Assembly: GCA_002710215.1 (NCBI GenBank)
Contig: PAJQ01000004.1
Span: forward strand, 1 to 43,500
Source: Chloroflexota bacterium
GTDB taxonomy: Bacteria; Chloroflexota; Dehalococcoidia; Lucifugimonadales; UBA3495
Length of the DNA: 43,500 nucleotides
Reading direction: 5' to 3'
Shown: one piece after another, positions 1-8,253 of the stretch
Numbering within the stretch: the stretch's first letter is position 1
How the letters are laid out: each line of letters begins with the position of its first letter
The notes under the pieces: model-generated
Database searches by the model: none
The model's input: only the letters and a program-made list of their open reading frames with translations
What the model was told of the DNA's origin: nothing
Position numbers and translations under genes: made by a program

Positions 1-390
1 AACTTGCGGGGTTGTGGGAATTGCGAACCATCCACATAACGGTTTTACCGTCCCTAGAGACCGCCAGCCCGTCGCCGCCCTGTCCGCCGGGAATCACCAG
101 GCTTCGAGTGAACGCCGCGTCGTTGCTGTCGGTATCGACTCGTTGGAAGGGAGCTTTGCTCGTGTCGAACGTCGTGTAGGAGTGGATGGATATCCGCTGG
201 TTGGACATCAGCAGACCGGATTTGCCCACCCAAGATAGTTCACCGCCGATGCCGATATCCCGGTTGGGACCGGCGGCCAAAACTCGCTGATTGTTCCCGT
301 CGGAATCCACGGCGCCGATGTCCCAAGGGCGCTGCGTCGCTCCCGGCTTGGTGGTCATATAGGCGACGGACCCGCCTCTGGGGTCCCAGG
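1..390 (-). repeat. Second copy of a 948-bp internal duplication in the propeller gene
   Basis: This stretch is strongly similar to 949-1338, offset by exactly 948 bp (316 codons). Matching landmarks include gcgaaccatccacat at 23 versus gcgaatcatccacat at 971, and the WDPRGG codons near 376-390 versus 1324-1338. Both copies encode the same run of peptide motifs (AYMTTKPGAT, GPNRDIG, ELSWVGK, DGLAVSRDG). The second repeat is cut by the window edge. Confidence 0.85.
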
Positions 391-948
391 ATGGGCCTAA
401 CTGTTCGCCGGATCCAACGGCCAACGCTCGGGGTTCCCGGATGGCGGTGGGTGCCGGCGTAAATATCCGAATGGCGAAGATGTCCCAATTGGGGGCCGGG
501 AGGGTGTGGAGCTTCCCATGGTAGGCGATTTCCGTGCCATCTGGTGACCATGATGGGCGGCCCTCGCTGGTATCGGGAGTATCCGTTATCTGTCTCAGTC
601 CGATCCCATTGACACCCGTGATGTACAAATCACCCCTGCCGTTGGCGTCCGGCTGCGCCGCGAATGCTACCCATTGACCATCCGGTGAAGAATCCGGGTG
701 GAGGTTGTGTATGCCGGTGGTCTCGCCGGTCGTTGTGAGACGGCTAATCGTTTCTCCGGTGCCAATGTCCCTAAGGAAGAGATCGTATCCTTCGCCCCTC
801 TTCAGGCTGATGACGAAAAAATTGGAATCCGGCGACATACTGAATCCCCGGTTAAAGTCCCGGCCTTCGGTTAGTAGCACATTGCCGAAGCCGTTGGCAG
901 ACTGGCCGCTGAGGGCCGCTACCGCAGCGGAGCGTACTGTTAATACCC

Positions 949-1338
949 AACTCGATGGATTATGGGAGGTGCGAATCATCCACATGGCGGTGCTGCCGTC
1001 CCTGGAAACTGCTAGCCCGTCGCCGCCAATGTCACTGGGAATCGCCAGGCTTCGCGTGAACGCAGCATCGTTTCCGTCGGAGACGGTGCGATTAAAGGGA
1101 GCATTGGCGGTATCAAACGTCATATACGAGTGACCCGAGATCCGCTCGTTGGTCATCAGCAAACCGGTTTTACCCACCCAGGAGAGTTCTCCAGCGAGGC
1201 CGATGTCCCGGTTGGGGCCGGTGGCGAGTACTCGCTGGTTGGTCCCATCGGGATTCACGGCGGCGATGTCATAAGGACGGGCTGTGGCCCCAGGTTTAGT
1301 TGTCATATAGGCAATGGTCCCGCCCCTGGGGTCCCAGG
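949..1338 (-). repeat. First copy of the 948-bp internal duplication in the propeller gene
   Basis: This is the partner of 1-390. The two are in the same frame and still differ at many codons, so the duplication is not very recent. It probably doubled the propeller or the number of blades. Confidence 0.85.
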
Positions 1339-1872
1339 CCGGGTCGAGTTCGTCGCCCGGGCTGGTGGTGAGTTGGCGGGGCATAGCCGGTGCTTCGGGC
1401 TCCGGTTCAACCACCGGAATGGGCGTAGTTTCTACTACGGTGGTATCCGGCGTGGAGGGATCTGCCGGGTAACGGTCGGCGAAGGAGTGTCCGAGCCGGT
1501 GGGAGCGGGAATTACCGTCGGCTGATCCAACGGCGATACCGTAGTGTCCGGAACTGTCGTGGATTGCTGTGTCGGCGGCGCAGTAGAGTCTGGGGTTTCT
1601 GTTGGTTGTTGCGCCGCCGGCGCATTGGAGTTAGGGACTGCTGTGGGCTGTTGATTCCGCGGCGGGGAAGCATCTGGATCTGTTTGGGATTGCGGGGTCG
1701 CGGCGGGAGAGACAACCGTCTCACTAGCGGGAGAGGTTGTAGCTGTCCGCGTCGGGATAGGTATCTCCTCTATCGCAGACTCCAACAATGAACATCCGAG
1801 GGCCGCCAGTAAAATCGCAGAAATAAAAACAATCTCAAAATATTTCATTCAGTCATCGTAGCACGGTATCGG

Positions 1873-1902
1873 GTATAAGTAAGTGCCAGATGTACTTGAC
1901 AA
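1873..1902 (-). promoter_or_regulatory. Possible promoter of the propeller lipoprotein
   Basis: On the minus strand, TTGTCA (1902-1897) and TTATAC (1878-1873) are separated by 18 bases and lie about 25 bases upstream of the start codon at 1848. The match to a sigma-70-type consensus is moderate. Confidence 0.35.
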
Positions 1903-1969
1903 GACCGGTCCTGGGGCACTATCCACGACAGCGTAGGCGTGGGGACGGCGCCTAATCGCGAAATCCCGC

Positions 1970-2488
1970 CTATAAGTTTTCGCCGTGGAAGCGCCCTTGG
2001 TACCCCTGGCTCACCGGCTGGGTTAGGTGGAAGAATACCAATTGCATCAGGCGTGCATCTCGTTGCATTGCGTAGCCTTGATCGTTGTGCACCACCAGTA
2101 ACGCTTGAGAGCGGCCTCGATAACCCGCGTCCCAAACCGCGGTGTGGATGCTCACCCCGCTGCGCAACAGGCTGGACCTGGGACGGCCCAAGGCCATCAG
2201 GTCCAGCGGGAGGTTAACGATCTCGTTGAAGCTGATCAGGTAGGGTCCGGGAGATAGTCGCAGCCAGCCTTCCCGGTCTAAATCCAGGATTTCGGTGTCT
2301 GACAGTGCTCTTTGGTCCGGCCCGGATCCCATGCTGCCTCCGGAGGTCAGGCGAGAGACTTCTTTCAGGCTCAGGTCGAATCCGTTAGACTGAAGCTGCT
2401 CGTCCAGAGATAGGTACGACTCGATGAGGCGCGACGAACCTAGGATCAACTCCGCGATGGCATTCCGGTCCAGAGCATTAGATGTCAT
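1970..2488 (-). CDS. dUTPase / dCTP deaminase superfamily protein
   Basis: This protein of about 172 residues resembles the trimeric dUTPase/dCTP deaminase fold of archaeal and Chloroflexi type. The motif GRPRSSLLRSGV, followed by HTAVWDAGYRG and LLVVHN, corresponds to the conserved nucleotide-binding core, and the C-terminal YQGRFHGE resembles the flexible lid motif. The family hydrolyses dUTP to dUMP, or deaminates dCTP, to keep uracil out of DNA and supply dUMP for thymidylate synthesis. The glutamate-containing LEL motif of deaminases appears as LLVV here, which favours a dUTPase, but I cannot settle this by eye. I prefer the ATG at 2488; an in-frame TTG at 2500 would add four residues. 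The gene lies about 100 bp downstream of groEL on the same strand. Confidence 0.8.
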   Translation of the reverse strand: MTSNALDRNAIAELILGSSRLIESYLSLDEQLQSNGFDLSLKEVSRLTSGGSMGSGPDQRALSDTEILDLDREGWLRLSPGPYLISFNEIVNLPLDLMALGRPRSSLLRSGVSIHTAVWDAGYRGRSQALLVVHNDQGYAMQRDARLMQLVFFHLTQPVSQGYQGRFHGENL

Positions 2489-2594
2489 GTCACTTGCCAA
2501 AATTCTGGCCCGGACATTACCGCCGGGGTGGCGATGACATTCCGGGCCATTAGTTTCTTCTCCCTAGAATGCGGAGCTAAGAACCGCGATGGAC

Positions 2595-4220
2595 CTAGTC
2601 GTGCATGAAGTCTTGGACGTCTTGGGGCAACGGCACTACGATGGGAATCTCGGTGATTACGGCCTGGGTGGTTAGCATCATTCCCGCGATGCTGCCGGCG
2701 TTCTCCAAGGCGGAACGGGTTACCTTCAATGGGTCGACGATGCCGCGTTCAATCAGGTGGCAATACTCACCCTCCTCGGCGTCGAATCCCCAGTCGCCCT
2801 CGCCGTTGCGAACATCGTTAAGAATTACCTCGCCGCGGTGGCCGGCGTTGTCGCATATCAGAATCAGTGGCGCGCTCAGTGCTCGCCTTACCAACCGGGC
2901 GCCCAAAGCCTCTTCGCCACTCAGGGTTGACTCCAACTTTTCCACGGCGCTCTCTGCTCGAATCATGGCCACGCCGCCGCAGGGCACGATGCCTTCCTCG
3001 ACCGCCGCTTTGGTTGCGGATAGGGCATCTTCGGCCCGGGATTTCCGCTCATTGACCTCTGGCTCGGTGGCCCCGCCGATCTTGATGACGGCCACGCCTC
3101 CGACCAGAGATGCCAGGCGCTCCTCAAGCTTTTCCCTATCGTAGTCGGAAGTAGTCTCTTCGATCTGGACTTTGAGTTGTTCGGCCCTGTCCTTGACTGC
3201 GTCCTCTGATCCTCGGCCATCGATGATGGTGGAGTCGTCTTTCATGGCAACCAGCCGTCGAGCCGATCCGAGGTGCGACATCTCCACGCTGTCCAAACGC
3301 AAGCCCACGTCGCTGCTGATTACCGTGCTGCCGGTGAGGATGGCCATATCCTCCAGCAAGGCCTTTCGGCGTTCGCCAAACCCGGGGGCTTTGATGGCTA
3401 CGCAGACCAGGGTGCCCCGCATCTTGTTGACCACAAGGGTTGCCAATGCCTCACCGTCAACATCTTCCGCAATGACTACCAGGGGCCGCCGGCCCTCTGC
3501 AATGACCATTTCCATAGTGGCGACGATGTCATTGGGTGAGCTGAGTTTTTGATCGGTAATCAAGAACAAAGGATCGTCCAACGCGGATTCCATACGGTCG
3601 GTGTCGGTGACGAAGTGGGGCGAAAGATAGCCCCGGTCTATTCGGACGCCCTCTACGACTTCCAACTCGTCTTCCAGAGTTTTGGACTCTTCGATGGTGA
3701 TGACGCCTTCCCGGCCAACCTTATCCATGGCGTCGGCCAGTAGTTGGGCGATGGCTTCTTCATGGGCGGAAAGAGCCGCTACCCGGGCGACCTGGTCCCG
3801 GTTTTCCACGGGGATCGCCATTTTTTTCAACTCTGCCACGACGGTTTCAACCGCCTTCTCGATGCCGGATTTCAAGGCCATACCGCTGGTGCCGGCGGCA
3901 ACGTTGAGGAATCCCTGGCGCACGATCGCCCGGGTCAACACCACTGATGTGGTGGTACCGTCTCCGACGACGTCATTGGTCTTGGATGCCGCCTCTTTAA
4001 CCAGTTGCGCGCCCATGTTTTCGTAGGCGTCGGGCAGTTCAATCTCTTTGGCGATGGTAACGCCGTCACTGCAAACCACCGGCAAGCCGAACATGCGGCT
4101 GAAAAGTACGTTTCTGCCGCTGGGCCCCAGGGTTAAACCAACGACACGGCTCAGTTCGTCTACGCCGCGCATCAAACTGGTTCGCGCTTCTTCACTATAA
4201 GTTAGCTGTTTATCCGGCAT
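2595..4220 (-). CDS. groEL: Chaperonin GroEL (60 kDa), orphan copy
   Basis: The protein has 541 residues, against 548 in E. coli, and is collinear along its length. ATP-site residues are present: the LGPSGRN loop, D52 in SDG, D87 in VGDGTTT, and the late catalytic Asp in AEDALSATKAAVEEG. It assembles as a ring that folds proteins with a GroES lid. Differences from the textbook chaperonin: K51 is Ser, D41 is Ser, and the C-terminus ends PLPQDVQDFMHD with no Gly-Gly-Met tail. No groES is adjacent: folK lies upstream and the dUTPase-like gene downstream. No CIRCE element is visible upstream, but a good vegetative promoter is (4330-4358). This suggests a secondary, constitutively expressed groEL paralogue, with the main groESL operon elsewhere. 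The family assignment is certain; paralogue status is inference. Confidence 0.97.
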   Translation of the reverse strand: MPDKQLTYSEEARTSLMRGVDELSRVVGLTLGPSGRNVLFSRMFGLPVVCSDGVTIAKEIELPDAYENMGAQLVKEAASKTNDVVGDGTTTSVVLTRAIVRQGFLNVAAGTSGMALKSGIEKAVETVVAELKKMAIPVENRDQVARVAALSAHEEAIAQLLADAMDKVGREGVITIEESKTLEDELEVVEGVRIDRGYLSPHFVTDTDRMESALDDPLFLITDQKLSSPNDIVATMEMVIAEGRRPLVVIAEDVDGEALATLVVNKMRGTLVCVAIKAPGFGERRKALLEDMAILTGSTVISSDVGLRLDSVEMSHLGSARRLVAMKDDSTIIDGRGSEDAVKDRAEQLKVQIEETTSDYDREKLEERLASLVGGVAVIKIGGATEPEVNERKSRAEDALSATKAAVEEGIVPCGGVAMIRAESAVEKLESTLSGEEALGARLVRRALSAPLILICDNAGHRGEVILNDVRNGEGDWGFDAEEGEYCHLIERGIVDPLKVTRSALENAGSIAGMMLTTQAVITEIPIVVPLPQDVQDFMHD

Positions 4221-4329
4221 TCCTGTCTCCTCGGTAAGTTATCATCCAATCTCTATGGCAGGCTCCCTGGAATCGAGCCGAAAATGATGGCGGAAAACAG
4301 GGAGATAAGTTGGAAAATCAGTCGATACC

Positions 4330-4358
4330 AATATGCGATAGTCAGGTTAGATTGTCAA
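4330..4358 (-). promoter_or_regulatory. Sigma-70-type promoter of groEL
   Basis: TTGACA (4358-4353) and CATATT (4335-4330) on the minus strand are separated by exactly 17 bases. They lie about 110 bp before the groEL start at 4220, which implies a leader of roughly 100 bases. No CIRCE inverted repeat (TTAGCACTC) is visible in this gap. Confidence 0.65.
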
Positions 4359-4373
4359 CCGGTTTTCTAGCTT

Positions 4374-4949
4374 TCACGCCTGGGGAGCGGGCTCGTCTTG
4401 ACGCGGGAGATGCATAGGCGGCCCCCATAACTTGACGCCGCCCTTGCCGTCCACTTTGTCCGTCAATTCCTGGGCCGTCAGACCGAGCACCGGATGGGTC
4501 AGTTCGGGAGCCAATTCCGCCAGCGGCGCCAGCACGAACGCCCTTTGGTGCAACCGGGGATGGGGTATCTGGAGATTTGCTTGCTCGATGATAATGGCGC
4601 CGTAGAACAATATATCCAAGTCGATGACCCTCGGTCCGTACCTAAGGCTCCATTCCCGTCCCATCTCCCGTTCCACTCCTTGGGTGATATCTAGGAGCCG
4701 GTCCGGTGTTAGGCCGGTCTCCACCTCTAGGACGCAGTTGAGGAAGTCAGGCTGGTTGGCATATCCCCATGGAGCAGTCTCGTAGACGGACGAAGAGCGC
4801 AGAAGTCGAAGATGTCCGTGCGACTTCAATCGGCCATGGTCTAGCGGCTCTGATGGAGACCTGAACAATAACTCGGCTGCTCTTTCCAGGTTTTCCCGGC
4901 GTTCTCCCAGATTGGAGCCCAAACCCAGGTATGCCGTTACAATTTCCAA
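4374..4949 (-). CDS. folK: 2-amino-4-hydroxy-6-hydroxymethyldihydropteridine pyrophosphokinase (HPPK)
   Basis: HPPK transfers pyrophosphate from ATP to 6-hydroxymethyl-dihydropterin in folate synthesis, supplying the substrate of the neighbouring FolP. Family motifs are clear: AYLGLGSNLG at the N-terminus, SSSVYETAPWGYANQPDFLN in the pterin region, and RYGPRVIDLDILFYG followed by IPHPRLHQRAFVLAPLAELAP. I place the start at TTG 4949, which overlaps the last codons of folP and has GGAGG eight bases upstream; the longer frame from ATG 4994 overlaps folP by 58 bases and adds residues the family lacks. The tight overlap indicates translational coupling with folP. The roughly 25 residues after the conserved domain are not recognisable. 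Confidence 0.93.
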   Translation of the reverse strand: MEIVTAYLGLGSNLGERRENLERAAELLFRSPSEPLDHGRLKSHGHLRLLRSSSVYETAPWGYANQPDFLNCVLEVETGLTPDRLLDITQGVEREMGREWSLRYGPRVIDLDILFYGAIIIEQANLQIPHPRLHQRAFVLAPLAELAPELTHPVLGLTAQELTDKVDGKGGVKLWGPPMHLPRQDEPAPQA

Positions 4950-5788
4950 CCCGAAGGCCTCCAGCCCCGGACAACAGCGTCGCTCATCCGGCAAACCCGC
5001 ACCATCTCTTGAACGTCGTGAACCCGGACGATGTCCACTCCTCCGGCGATGGCCAGGGCCACCGTTGCGGCGGTTCCTTCTAGTCTGTCCTCAACGGGCA
5101 AGTCCAGTACCCAGCCGATGGTCGACTTGCGTGACGTGCCCAGAAGCAAGGGATAACCCAGGGATGTGAACTCCCGCAATCGGTTCAGGACCTCCAGGTT
5201 GTGGTCCGGCGTCTTGCCGAACCCACTGCCCGGGTCCAAGATGATGTTCCCTTTCGGAACGCCGGCGTCGAGAGCAGCCTGGGCGCTGGCGGACAGGCTG
5301 GCGGCAACATCAAATATCAGGTCGTCGTAATGCCGTCCCTTCTGGTTGTGCATCAGAATGAGACCCGCGCCGGTCTGGGCGGCGGCTACCGCGATTTCCG
5401 GTTCGGATTTCAGGCCCCATTGGTCATTGATGATCGTTGCTCCGGCGGCTACGGCATTTCTGGCAACTACCGCCTTGCTGGTGTCCACGCTGACCGGCAG
5501 GTTGACGCGGGAAACTATGGCCTCCAAAGCAGGCATCAGCCGCTCCAGTTCCTCTTCGGCGGTGATGGATTCGTGGCCGGGACGGGTGGACTCGGCTCCC
5601 ACATCGATAAAGTCGGCGCCTTCGGCCTCGAACCTTATCGCTTGCTCAACGGCCGCGGAAACGTCCGATCTCAAGCCGTCGCCGGAAAAGGAATCTGGGG
5701 TTAGGTTGATGATCCCCATAACATACGTGCGCCGTCCCCACACAAGGGGCTCGCCATTGGTTACGGTTATATGAATGTAGGCACTCAT
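4937..5788 (-). CDS. folP: Dihydropteroate synthase
   Basis: DHPS condenses 6-hydroxymethyl-dihydropterin pyrophosphate with p-aminobenzoate to make dihydropteroate in the cytoplasm; it is the sulfonamide target. The 283-residue TIM barrel shows the two PROSITE regions: MGIINLTPDSFSGDG near residue 24 and FIDVGAESTRPGHE near residue 60. It also has VSVDTSKAVVARNA, the GATIINDQWG strand, LDPGSGFGKTPDHN and LGTSRKSTIG, and ends RVHDVQEMVRV. Length and motif order are normal. It is the upstream partner of folK, with overlapping reading frames, so the two form a small folate operon. A 9-bp tandem repeat lies 56 bp upstream of its start. Confidence 0.97.
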   Translation of the reverse strand: MSAYIHITVTNGEPLVWGRRTYVMGIINLTPDSFSGDGLRSDVSAAVEQAIRFEAEGADFIDVGAESTRPGHESITAEEELERLMPALEAIVSRVNLPVSVDTSKAVVARNAVAAGATIINDQWGLKSEPEIAVAAAQTGAGLILMHNQKGRHYDDLIFDVAASLSASAQAALDAGVPKGNIILDPGSGFGKTPDHNLEVLNRLREFTSLGYPLLLGTSRKSTIGWVLDLPVEDRLEGTAATVALAIAGGVDIVRVHDVQEMVRVCRMSDAVVRGWRPSGWKL

Positions 5789-5843
5789 GATCTACCCGCC
5801 GTTGCCTATCGGCAAACTACGGATACGGCCCTGGGATCTGACG

Positions 5844-5868
5844 ATGCTAGCAATGCTAGCAATGCTGG
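5844..5868. repeat. Short tandem repeat of atgctagca
   Basis: Nearly three copies of the nonamer atgctagca lie in the gap between ridA and folP. The unit contains NheI-like GCTAGC palindromes. No function can be assigned; it sits in the leader or promoter area of folP. Confidence 0.7.
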
Positions 5869-5912
5869 CTTGAACGGCGACTTGGACCGCCCTGGTTCCG
5901 GTCAATGGGACT

Positions 5913-6311
5913 CTATTGGGCCACGGTGGCCTCTATCTCCACCAGCAACTCAGGAAGGAACAGCGCGGCAATCCCCAGTAACGTGGTGGCAGGCCGGCAC
6001 CCTGCTTGGCTCAGGCGGGGCATGGTGTCGGATTCGTATGCTTCCAAAAAGGCGTTCACGTCGGCTACGTAGTAATTTAGACGCACTACGTCCGATAGGC
6101 CAAGCCCCGCCTGGCCTAGTACCGTCTCCAGATTGTCCAGTGCCTTGTTGATCTGGCCTGCCATATCTCCCACGTGAACCGGATTACATTCGTCATCCAC
6201 TGAGGTCTGGCCGGAGCATAGCAGCACCCTGTTAACACCGCTTAGGTCACTGGCCTGCACGAATCCGAATTGATCCTGCCAAGCCCAGGGGTTGATAGCA
6301 CTTCGTTCCAT
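5913..6311 (-). CDS. RidA/YjgF/YER057c/UK114 family protein
   Basis: This 132-residue protein has the RidA fold. Visible marks are NRVLLCSGQTSVDDECNPVH (the SGQ strand), DMAGQINKALDNLETVLGQAGLGLSDVVRLNYYVADV, and a C-terminal LPELLVEIEATV strand. True RidA proteins carry an Arg near RPARTTV that binds the 2-iminoacid carboxylate. The equivalent stretch here reads CRPATTLLGI, so the Arg shift suggests a different subgroup and possibly a different substrate. The start at 6311 is chosen for the strong GGAGG a few bases upstream; the open frame continues further upstream without family resemblance. It is divergent from the carboxyltransferase gene at 6617. Confidence 0.88.
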   Translation of the reverse strand: MERSAINPWAWQDQFGFVQASDLSGVNRVLLCSGQTSVDDECNPVHVGDMAGQINKALDNLETVLGQAGLGLSDVVRLNYYVADVNAFLEAYESDTMPRLSQAGCRPATTLLGIAALFLPELLVEIEATVAQ

Positions 6312-6616
6312 GAAGTCCTCCTTCTCGAAAGGGGTTTGGAAAATAATACTACCATAGCTCTCATGGATGAGGCGCGGAGACCCGCCTGGCGGCGCTTGGT
6401 AACACATCCGTGGTTGCCAACGTTAAATCTCGGAGCACCAGACGGATGGCGGCTATGGCCTTAAGCAAAGAGGGGCCGGCCAAACGCGTTACCGTTCTTC
6501 CACACTGAATAAAGGACACTGTATCCCACCACCCGCTTCACCCTCGCCTTGCACCGCCTATACCCGTCTGCTAGGATGGGGCCAACCTGCCCGGCGGCAG
6601 GGGTAACGAGGCGCTA
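6312..6616. other. Divergent intergenic region between ridA-like gene and carboxyltransferase gene
   Basis: This 305-base gap separates two divergent genes. I see the probable promoter of the plus-strand gene at 6549-6577 and the strong ribosome binding site of the minus-strand gene at its left end. No credible small gene or RNA is visible. Confidence 0.5.
6549..6577 (+). promoter_or_regulatory. Probable promoter of the acyl-CoA carboxyltransferase gene
   Basis: TTGCAC (6549-6554) and TAGGAT (6572-6577) are 17 bases apart. Transcription would begin near 6584, giving a leader of about 33 bases to the GTG start at 6617. Confidence 0.5.
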
Positions 6617-8182
6617 GTGGCAGCGGAAAACCGGTCCATTCAATTGAAATTGGTCACTCTGGAGCAGATGCGCCAGCAAGCCCAAAAGGGCGGCGGCCAA
6701 GAGCGCATAGACCAACAGCATAGCCGGGGCAAACTGACGGCCCGGGAACGGCTGGCGCTGCTCATGGACGATGATACTTTTGTTGAGATGGACACCTTCG
6801 TCACTCACCGGGCGACGGATTTCGGCTTGGCCGACCGCAAGTTTTTGGGAGACGCGGTGGTCACCGGATATGGCCGGGTCGACGGCCGGCAAGTCTTCGC
6901 CTTCGCCCAAGACTTCACAGTGTTCGGCGGCTCCTTGTCCGAAGCGGTGAGCCAGAAGATCTGTAAAGTTATGGACCTGGCGGCAAAGACCGGTTGCCCG
7001 CTGGTGGGTCTGAACGACTCCGGGGGCGCGCGGATTCAGGAAGGGGTCACCAGCCTGGCCGCCTACGGGGATATCTTCCTGCGTAACACCCTGTTCTCAG
7101 GGGTGATACCCCAAATCTCGGTGATCGTGGGACCGGCAGCGGGAGGGGCGGTGTACTCTCCGGCCATAACCGATTTTGTGTTTATGGTCAGCGGCACCGG
7201 TCAGATGTACATCACGGGACCGGACGTCATCAAGGCGGTAACCGGGGAGAATGTTACCCACGAGGAGCTGGGCGGAGCGGCTGCCCATGCCACCCGCAGC
7301 GGCGTGGCCCAATTCGTTTATGAAACCGAGGAAGAGTGTCTAGCCGAAGTGCGGCGGTTGTTAGGTTTCCTCCCCGGCAATAATCTGGACGATTCACCCA
7401 TTGTAGTCACCGGCGATGGGGCAGGCCGGACTGACCCGGACCTTGCTCAATTGGTTCCGGATGACGCCAACCGGCCCTACGACATGCGTGACATTATCTA
7501 CCGGATCGTCGACGATGAAGAGTTCATGGAAGTCCATCAAAGCTTCGCTCCCAACGTGGTGGTGGGCTTGGGCCGCCTGGACGGCCGCACGGTGGGCATC
7601 ATCGGCAATCAGCCCCAACATCTGGCCGGGGTCTTGGATATCGACGCTTCCAACAAAGCGGCCCGGTTTGTTCGGTTTTGCGATTGCTTCAACATCCCCC
7701 TGGTGACATTGGTTGATGTTCCCGGATTCATGCCGGGTGTAGATCAGGAGTATGGCGGCATCATCCGCCACGGCGCAAAACTGATCTACGCTTATGCCGA
7801 GGCCACAGTCCCCAAGGTTAGCGTCATCATACGGAAAGCCTACGGCGGGGCTTACATCGTAATGAGTAGCAAGCACCTGAGGTCTGATGTTAACTTCGTT
7901 TGGCCCTCGGCGGAGATTGCCGTGATGGGCGCCGAGGGCGCAGTTAACATCATTTACCGGGGAGAGATATCCAGCGCCGAAGACCCTGACCAGACCAGGA
8001 AGGAGTTGGTGGTCGACTACCAGGAAAAGTTCACCAACCCATACGTCGCCGCTAACCGGGGTTACATCGACGACATCATCGATCCGTCAGAAACGAGGCC
8101 CCGTTTGATTAGAGCCTTGGAGATGCTGCAAAACAAGCGGGATACACTGCCGGCCAAGAAACATGGCAATATTCCGTTGTAG
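6617..8182 (+). CDS. Acyl-CoA carboxylase, carboxyltransferase (beta) subunit, propionyl-CoA carboxylase type
   Basis: The 521-residue protein matches the biotin-dependent acyl-CoA carboxyltransferase family (PccB/AccD5/MmdA). It moves carboxyl from carboxybiotin to an acyl-CoA, usually propionyl-CoA. Motifs: [19 protein letters not shown] at the N-terminus; the first crotonase-like half with [19 protein letters not shown] and [19 protein letters not shown]; the second half with [35 protein letters not shown], and [19 protein letters not shown]. The two GG-containing oxyanion-hole motifs are intact. The GTG start has GAGG upstream and sits behind a plausible promoter. No biotin carboxylase or carrier subunit is adjacent, so the partner subunits must be encoded elsewhere; the exact substrate is inferred. 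Confidence 0.95.
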   Translation: MAAENRSIQLKLVTLEQMRQQAQKGGGQERIDQQHSRGKLTARERLALLMDDDTFVEMDTFVTHRATDFGLADRKFLGDAVVTGYGRVDGRQVFAFAQDFTVFGGSLSEAVSQKICKVMDLAAKTGCPLVGLNDSGGARIQEGVTSLAAYGDIFLRNTLFSGVIPQISVIVGPAAGGAVYSPAITDFVFMVSGTGQMYITGPDVIKAVTGENVTHEELGGAAAHATRSGVAQFVYETEEECLAEVRRLLGFLPGNNLDDSPIVVTGDGAGRTDPDLAQLVPDDANRPYDMRDIIYRIVDDEEFMEVHQSFAPNVVVGLGRLDGRTVGIIGNQPQHLAGVLDIDASNKAARFVRFCDCFNIPLVTLVDVPGFMPGVDQEYGGIIRHGAKLIYAYAEATVPKVSVIIRKAYGGAYIVMSSKHLRSDVNFVWPSAEIAVMGAEGAVNIIYRGEISSAEDPDQTRKELVVDYQEKFTNPYVAANRGYIDDIIDPSETRPRLIRALEMLQNKRDTLPAKKHGNIPL

Positions 8183-8183
8183 C

Positions 8184-8229
8184 AATCAGCTTTCAACTGT
8201 CAGCGTTCAGGAGAGCCGATAGCTGATAA
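8184..8229. repeat. Intergenic inverted repeat of the TCAGC/GCTGA family, copy 1
   Basis: The gap after the carboxyltransferase gene holds runs of cagctttca, ctgtcagc and gatagctgat, with ATCAGCT (8185-8191) facing AGCTGAT (8221-8227). The same word set recurs at about 9266, 11472, 12615 and 20624, always between genes. Confidence 0.7.
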
Positions 8230-8253
8230 CCTTCGACTCAAAGGAGTGTATCC

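Larger units (their letters stand above)
1..1848 (-). pseudogene. Beta-propeller (TolB/PD40-like) lipoprotein, partial and frameshifted
   Basis: The protein begins at 1848 with a lipoprotein signal peptide (hydrophobic stretch ending LLAALGC, Cys at about residue 19). A Pro/Thr/Ser-rich linker of about 110 residues follows, then propeller blades with motifs such as WDPRGG, SPDG and SWSPDG typical of TolB/PD40 repeats. The frame that encodes the signal peptide and linker stops near 1435. A second frame, open from about 1470 to the left edge, carries the propeller. Adding one base to the GGG run at 1467-1469 (CCC to CCCC on the coding strand) joins the two as ...SPTVTPADPSTPDTT..., continuing the linker composition. 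The gene runs off the window, so its C-terminus is unseen. Such proteins sit at the outer face of the cell and usually bind proteins or glycans; the ligand here is unknown. The frameshift may be a real mutation or a sequence error. Confidence 0.8.

Noticed and set aside
1435-1470. Programmed frameshift in the propeller lipoprotein
   Set aside because: No slippery heptamer with following structure; the site is in a low-complexity linker, so a missing base in a C-run is simpler.
1130-1525. Plus-strand open frames over the propeller gene
   Set aside because: They are antisense to repeated propeller blades and lack family resemblance; the minus strand gives clear protein motifs.
2595-4220. Loss of the catalytic Asp52 in GroEL
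   Set aside because: A first alignment suggested it, but proper counting puts Ser at position 41 (Asp in E. coli) and keeps D52 in the SDG motif.
6312-6407. N-terminal extension of the RidA-like protein to 6407
   Set aside because: The added 32 residues do not resemble the family, and a strong GGAGG lies just before ATG 6311.
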